Below, piece after piece: positions 13,020 through 14,832 of a DNA stretch of 14,832 nucleotides. This stretch comes from Candidatus Roizmanbacteria bacterium CG_4_10_14_0_2_um_filter_36_35 (GTDB lineage Bacteria > Patescibacteriota > Microgenomatia > UBA1406 > GWC2-37-13), in contig PFOE01000083.1 of NCBI GenBank assembly GCA_002792355.1, positions 1-14,832 on the forward strand. Reading direction: 5' to 3'. The position numbers were made by a program, and so were the translations under genes. Numbering within the stretch: position 1 is the first letter of the stretch; each line of letters opens with the position of its first letter. The notes beneath the pieces were generated by a model, which worked only from the letters and a program-made list of their open reading frames with translations, did not search any database and was not told the origin of the DNA.

Positions 13020-13348
13020 TCTTATCTACTCAGGATTTAAATCATAAACTTAGAATTTATCTTAAGGATAAAAGTTTTATTGATTTTTTCTTTACAACCG
13101 CGGCAAAAGTCATCCGTTTTTCTTTGCATTGGGAGAGGCAGCATCTTGATAAGACAATCTATAGATTGGATAATATTCCGGATCAAAAATGGAAAAAAGT
13201 AAGCTCATTTCCTATCCATTTTCATGATAAAAGCTACGAAAAAGTTACGTCCGCTCCATTTAAGATTGGTAAAAAATTAGATTTGGAAACGATTTTTAGA
13301 GACTTTCTCAAATTTATAAGAAAAAATTTTCCACCTCTTCATCTGTAA
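12965..13348 (+). CDS. TumE/DUF6516-like toxin
   Basis: This 127-residue protein recalls the TumE (DUF6516) toxin pattern: KLRIYLKDKSFIDFFFTT (substrate strand region), VIRFSLHWERQHLDKTIYRLDN (hydrophobic-HW, then RxDN), SSFPIHFHDKSYEKV (FPxHxH) and a C-terminal DLETIFRDFLKFIRKNF helix. In the family these histidine and aspartate positions are conserved; the biochemical action of the toxin is poorly defined. It overlaps the upstream gene by 55 bp. A later start within 12978-13020 is possible, because the first ~20 residues overlap the antitoxin frame and look less family-like. Its last residues (PPLHL) are encoded by repeat copy 2, so the repeat carries the gene's stop. Confidence 0.68.
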   Translation: MEKFAKFARIAEIEFSDLVLSTQDLNHKLRIYLKDKSFIDFFFTTAAKVIRFSLHWERQHLDKTIYRLDNIPDQKWKKVSSFPIHFHDKSYEKVTSAPFKIGKKLDLETIFRDFLKFIRKNFPPLHL

Positions 13349-13460
13349 ACTAGCATATTGAGAGAGTTTTGTTGATATTCGAGGGACAAGTAGTCTATAG
13401 CAAATTGTTAAATTGATTTGGCGTTGAAATTAGGAGAGGGGAGGAGTACAATTTTCTTAT
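13329..13460 (+). repeat. cassette-leader repeat, copy 2
   Basis: Close copy of 12583-12716, including the gene-end segment CCACCTCTTCATCTGTAA, the middle ATATTGAGAGAGTTTT, AGTCTATAGCAAA, and 51 identical bases up to the ATG at 13461. It sits exactly between the TumE-like pair and hicBA. Confidence 0.85.
13424..13452 (+). promoter_or_regulatory. leaderless promoter of hicBA
   Basis: TTGAAA (13424-13429), 17 bp, TACAAT (13447-13452), 8 nt to the ATG at 13461. It is base-for-base the same as the promoter of cassette 1, so the two TA pairs should respond alike unless their antitoxins bind elsewhere. Confidence 0.7.
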
Positions 13461-13742
13461 ATGAGAACAAAAAAATATCTAACTTTAGCAGAGTATTCGC
13501 TTCCTATTGAAATTCAGCATGAAGATGATGTTTTTATAGCTAAATGTCCAGTTTGGAGTGATTGTTTTGCTCAGGGCGATACGATTGATGAAGCTATTAA
13601 TGAAATTTCCTATGTAGCTTCATCTTTAATAGAGCTTTATAAAGAAGAAGGATTGGAGATACCTTTAAAACTGAAAAAAATCAAAGAAAATAGATCAACT
13701 TATTTTAAACTAGATTTTCCCTTGATTGTTTCTGCCAACTAA
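13461..13742 (+). CDS. hicB: HicB-family antitoxin
   Basis: This 93-residue protein carries the HicB partial RNase-H-like fold: YSLPIEIQHEDDVFIAKCPVWSDCFAQGDTIDEAINEISYVASSLIELY. The landmarks are the CP..xDCFAQGDT turn and the DEA helix. Longer HicB proteins have a C-terminal HTH or RHH domain. Here the tail (LKLKKIKENRSTYFKLDFPLIVSAN) shows neither, so DNA binding is uncertain and control may rest on the shared promoter. It precedes hicA by 8 bp. The start is firm, since it follows the -10 box by 8 nt. Confidence 0.88.
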   Translation: MRTKKYLTLAEYSLPIEIQHEDDVFIAKCPVWSDCFAQGDTIDEAINEISYVASSLIELYKEEGLEIPLKLKKIKENRSTYFKLDFPLIVSAN

Positions 13743-13750
13743 GAAATTCC

Positions 13751-13969
13751 ATGAAAATTTCACCACAAAAATATCGGCAAGTGATTAAAAAACTTCGTAA
13801 ACTTGGTTTTGTTTTCCGAAGATCGACCGGTGGTACTCATGAAATCTGGTGGAATGAAAATAAAAAGAAAACCTGTGTTGTCCCGCATCATAAGGAAATA
13901 AAATCGGGGACCTTAAAAAGTATTATTAATCAAGCCGGTATAACTGCAGAAGAATTCATAGCAAAATAA
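13751..13969 (+). CDS. hicA: HicA mRNA interferase toxin
   Basis: This 72-residue protein is a normal-length HicA with a dsRBD-like fold. It reads YRQVIKKLRKLGFVFRRSTGGTHEIWW, with the catalytic His at 30 in the GTH turn, then CVVPHHKEIKSGTLKSIINQAGITAEEF, the conserved HxxxIxxGTLxxIIxQAG helix. HicA cleaves mRNA when HicB is lost. It lies 8 bp after hicB. All key residues are present, so the toxin should be functional. Its stop is at the edge of repeat copy 3. Confidence 0.92.
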   Translation: MKISPQKYRQVIKKLRKLGFVFRRSTGGTHEIWWNENKKKTCVVPHHKEIKSGTLKSIINQAGITAEEFIAK

Positions 13970-13970
13970 T

Positions 13971-14067
13971 ATCTCCACCTTTTTAGATGTAAAGCGGCAT
14001 ATTGAGTTTTTAAGTTGTTATGAAGCTCCATAAAATAGGTCTTGTAGGTTATTGTCTATAGACAAAA
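13971..14067 (+). repeat. cassette-leader repeat, copy 3 (decayed, promoter half lost)
   Basis: ATCTCCACCT, ATGTAAA, GGCATATTGAG and TCTATAG..CAAAAT follow the order of copies 1 and 2, but the sequence is more diverged. The -35/-10 half is missing and is replaced by the palindrome at 14041-14066. It closes the second TA cassette on its right side. Confidence 0.65.
14041..14066. repeat. dispersed imperfect palindrome, copy 3
   Basis: CTTGTAGGTTATTGTCTATA then GACAAAAT, matching the elements at 2282 and 10676 across the core with a weakened left arm. It overlaps the end of cassette-leader repeat copy 3, which hints that the TCTATAG part of the leader repeat is related to this element. Confidence 0.6.
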
Positions 14068-14085
14068 TATTACTAACCTTTATAA

Positions 14086-14120
14086 TAAATTCGAAGCACG
14101 AAATCCGAAATTCGAAACAA
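14086..14120. repeat. 35-bp inverted repeat, left arm, of the four-helix-bundle unit
   Basis: TAAATTCGAAGCACGAAATC continuing to CGAAATTCGAAACAA. It aligns without gaps to the reverse complement of 14522-14556 with 28 of 35 identical by hand count. Built from CGAAAT-type units. Confidence 0.75.
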
Positions 14121-14126
14121 ATTATA

Positions 14127-14492
14127 ATGACAGAAATAATAAATCAAAAACATTACGACCTTGAAGAAAGAACTTTTAAATTTGCAAAGAGAGTAAGACA
14201 GTTTATAAAAAAGCTTCCAAAGAATCTAAATAATTATGAAGATTCTTCACAATTAGTAAGAGCTTCTGGTTCGGTTGGGGCAAATTACATCGAAGCTAAT
14301 GAATCAATAAGTAAGAAAGACTTTATTTTAAGAATTAAAATATCTCGTAAAGAAGCTAAAGAAAGCAGATATTGGTTAGAATTAGTTGATATAAATAATA
14401 ATTCTAATTTAGAAATTGAACGTAAAGAATTAATAAATGAATCAACAGAATTAATGAAGATTTTTAGTGCAATAATGCGAAAGTGTCAATAG
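14127..14492 (+). CDS. four-helix-bundle protein (S23 / avd-like)
   Basis: This 121-residue protein belongs to the four-helix-bundle family found in 23S rRNA intervening sequences and as the Avd accessory protein of diversity-generating retroelements. Its signature is FKFAKRVRQFIKKLPKNL, then QLVRASGSVGANYIEANESISKKDFILRIKISRKEAKESRYWLEL. Members form pentameric, positively charged barrels and may bind nucleic acid; the role of free-standing copies is unknown. The start at 14127 was chosen over an upstream TTG at 14052, because the extra residues (INSKHEIRNSK) are translated repeat and the family begins near here. The gene stands alone between two 35-bp inverted repeats. No reverse transcriptase, variable repeat or rRNA is in the window. 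Confidence 0.88.
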   Translation: MTEIINQKHYDLEERTFKFAKRVRQFIKKLPKNLNNYEDSSQLVRASGSVGANYIEANESISKKDFILRIKISRKEAKESRYWLELVDINNNSNLEIERKELINESTELMKIFSAIMRKCQ

Positions 14493-14521
14493 TTTATTAA
14501 TTTAAATTTATAAATTAATTA

Positions 14522-14556
14522 TTGTTTCGTATTTCGATATTCGAATTTCGAATTTA
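14522..14556. repeat. 35-bp inverted repeat, right arm
   Basis: TTGTTTCGTATTTCGATATT continuing to CGAATTTCGAATTTA, the partner of 14086-14120. It ends 3 bp before the stop of the convergent HTH gene. No target-site duplication is visible outside the arms. Confidence 0.75.
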
Positions 14557-14559
14557 AAT

Positions 14560-14781
14560 CTACCTTTCTTCTTCCACTCCCAGCAATCGAAGGATGACCT
14601 CTTTGCGGTAGCGGCGGTCGCCGCGGGAGTTAATGCGAATAGCGGGTAGTTTTCCTTTTTTTCCCCAGCGTTTGATGGTCAGGGGAGAGATGCGTAAAAT
14701 TTCTGCTACTTCGCGAATGGTTAGTAAATCAGGTAAGTCGTCAAGCGATATTTTTCTTACTGGTTTGGTAGAGATGGACAT
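14560..14781 (-). CDS. excisionase/MerR-type small HTH protein
   Basis: This 73-residue protein is nearly all one winged HTH of the excisionase (HTH_17) type: DLLTIREVAEILRISPLTIKRWGKKGKLPAIRINSRGDRRYRKEVILRLLG. LTIREVAEILRIS is the first HTH helix pair, IKRWGKKGKLPAIRI the recognition helix and wing, and RRYRKEVI the end. Such proteins bend or mark DNA as excisionases, or act as small regulators. No integrase is in the window, so a recombination role is open. The start is fixed by a leaderless promoter 7 nt upstream. It converges on the four-helix-bundle unit. Confidence 0.85.
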   Translation of the reverse strand: MSISTKPVRKISLDDLPDLLTIREVAEILRISPLTIKRWGKKGKLPAIRINSRGDRRYRKEVILRLLGVEEER

Positions 14782-14816
14782 AGTTTGTATTATATATAAA
14801 CAATTTCAAATGTCAA
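14782..14816 (-). promoter_or_regulatory. consensus leaderless promoter of the excisionase-type gene
   Basis: Leftward TTGACA (14816-14811), 16 bp, TATAAT (14794-14789), then 7 nt to the ATG at 14781. Both boxes are perfect, and the start point should be at the A of the start codon. Confidence 0.8.
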
Positions 14817-14832
14817 ATAGGAGAATTATCTA

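Noticed and set aside
12583..14067. Integron array with attC sites
   Set aside because: No tyrosine integrase is in the window. The repeats include coding ends and a promoter, and show no R/L core sites or single-strand hairpin of the attC type.
14052..14126. TTG start extending the four-helix-bundle protein by 25 residues
   Set aside because: The extension is translated inverted repeat and palindrome sequence; family members begin near the ATG at 14127.
14127..14492. Diversity-generating retroelement accessory gene (avd)
   Set aside because: No reverse transcriptase, template repeat or variable repeat is present nearby, so only the fold family can be claimed.

Overview
The window reads as a low-GC, repeat-rich piece of a candidate phyla radiation (Patescibacteria) genome, most likely of the Microgenomates type. 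This is an inference from several features seen together: very short genes, almost no Shine-Dalgarno sites, -10 boxes placed 7-10 nt before start codons (leaderless or nearly leaderless mRNAs), AT-rich micro-repeats that invade essential genes, a four-helix-bundle (S23/avd-like) gene, and many small toxin-antitoxin (TA) modules. No rRNA, tRNA or marker gene is present to settle it.

Layout. 1-2164 (minus): two GT4-family glycosyltransferases, the first cut by the window edge. 2220-2978 (plus): a tandem duplication of a small XRE regulator together with its upstream region. 2973-3491 (minus): peptidyl-tRNA hydrolase. 3659-4519 (plus): a GalT-like nucleotidyltransferase, followed by a BrnT/BrnA TA pair and then a second, diverged copy of the galT 3' end, so the TA pair sits between two galT ends. 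5245-10657: four genes of unknown function, one leftward and three rightward from a 55-bp divergent promoter. Three of them share an N-terminal MLD(G/A) start, and two have likely membrane segments. 10730-12212: an IS1634-like insertion sequence with 15-bp perfect terminal inverted repeats and a broken transposase. It lies against the remains of a ribbon-helix-helix TA locus whose toxin is reduced to a tail.

12583-14067 holds two TA cassettes (a TumE-like pair and HicB/HicA), each preceded by a ~130-bp repeat. The repeat supplies the stop end of the previous gene and an identical leaderless promoter. A third, decayed repeat copy follows. 14086-14556 is a four-helix-bundle gene enclosed by 35-bp inverted repeats, followed by a convergent excisionase-type HTH gene.

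The left part (glycosyltransferases, Pth, GalT) is ordinary housekeeping or cell-surface sugar metabolism. The right part is accessory. The observations most worth following are the repeat-bounded TA cassettes, the BrnT/BrnA insertion with a duplicated galT end, the inverted-repeat-bounded four-helix-bundle gene, and the MLDG gene island. All identities come from reading motifs by eye; no database search was run.
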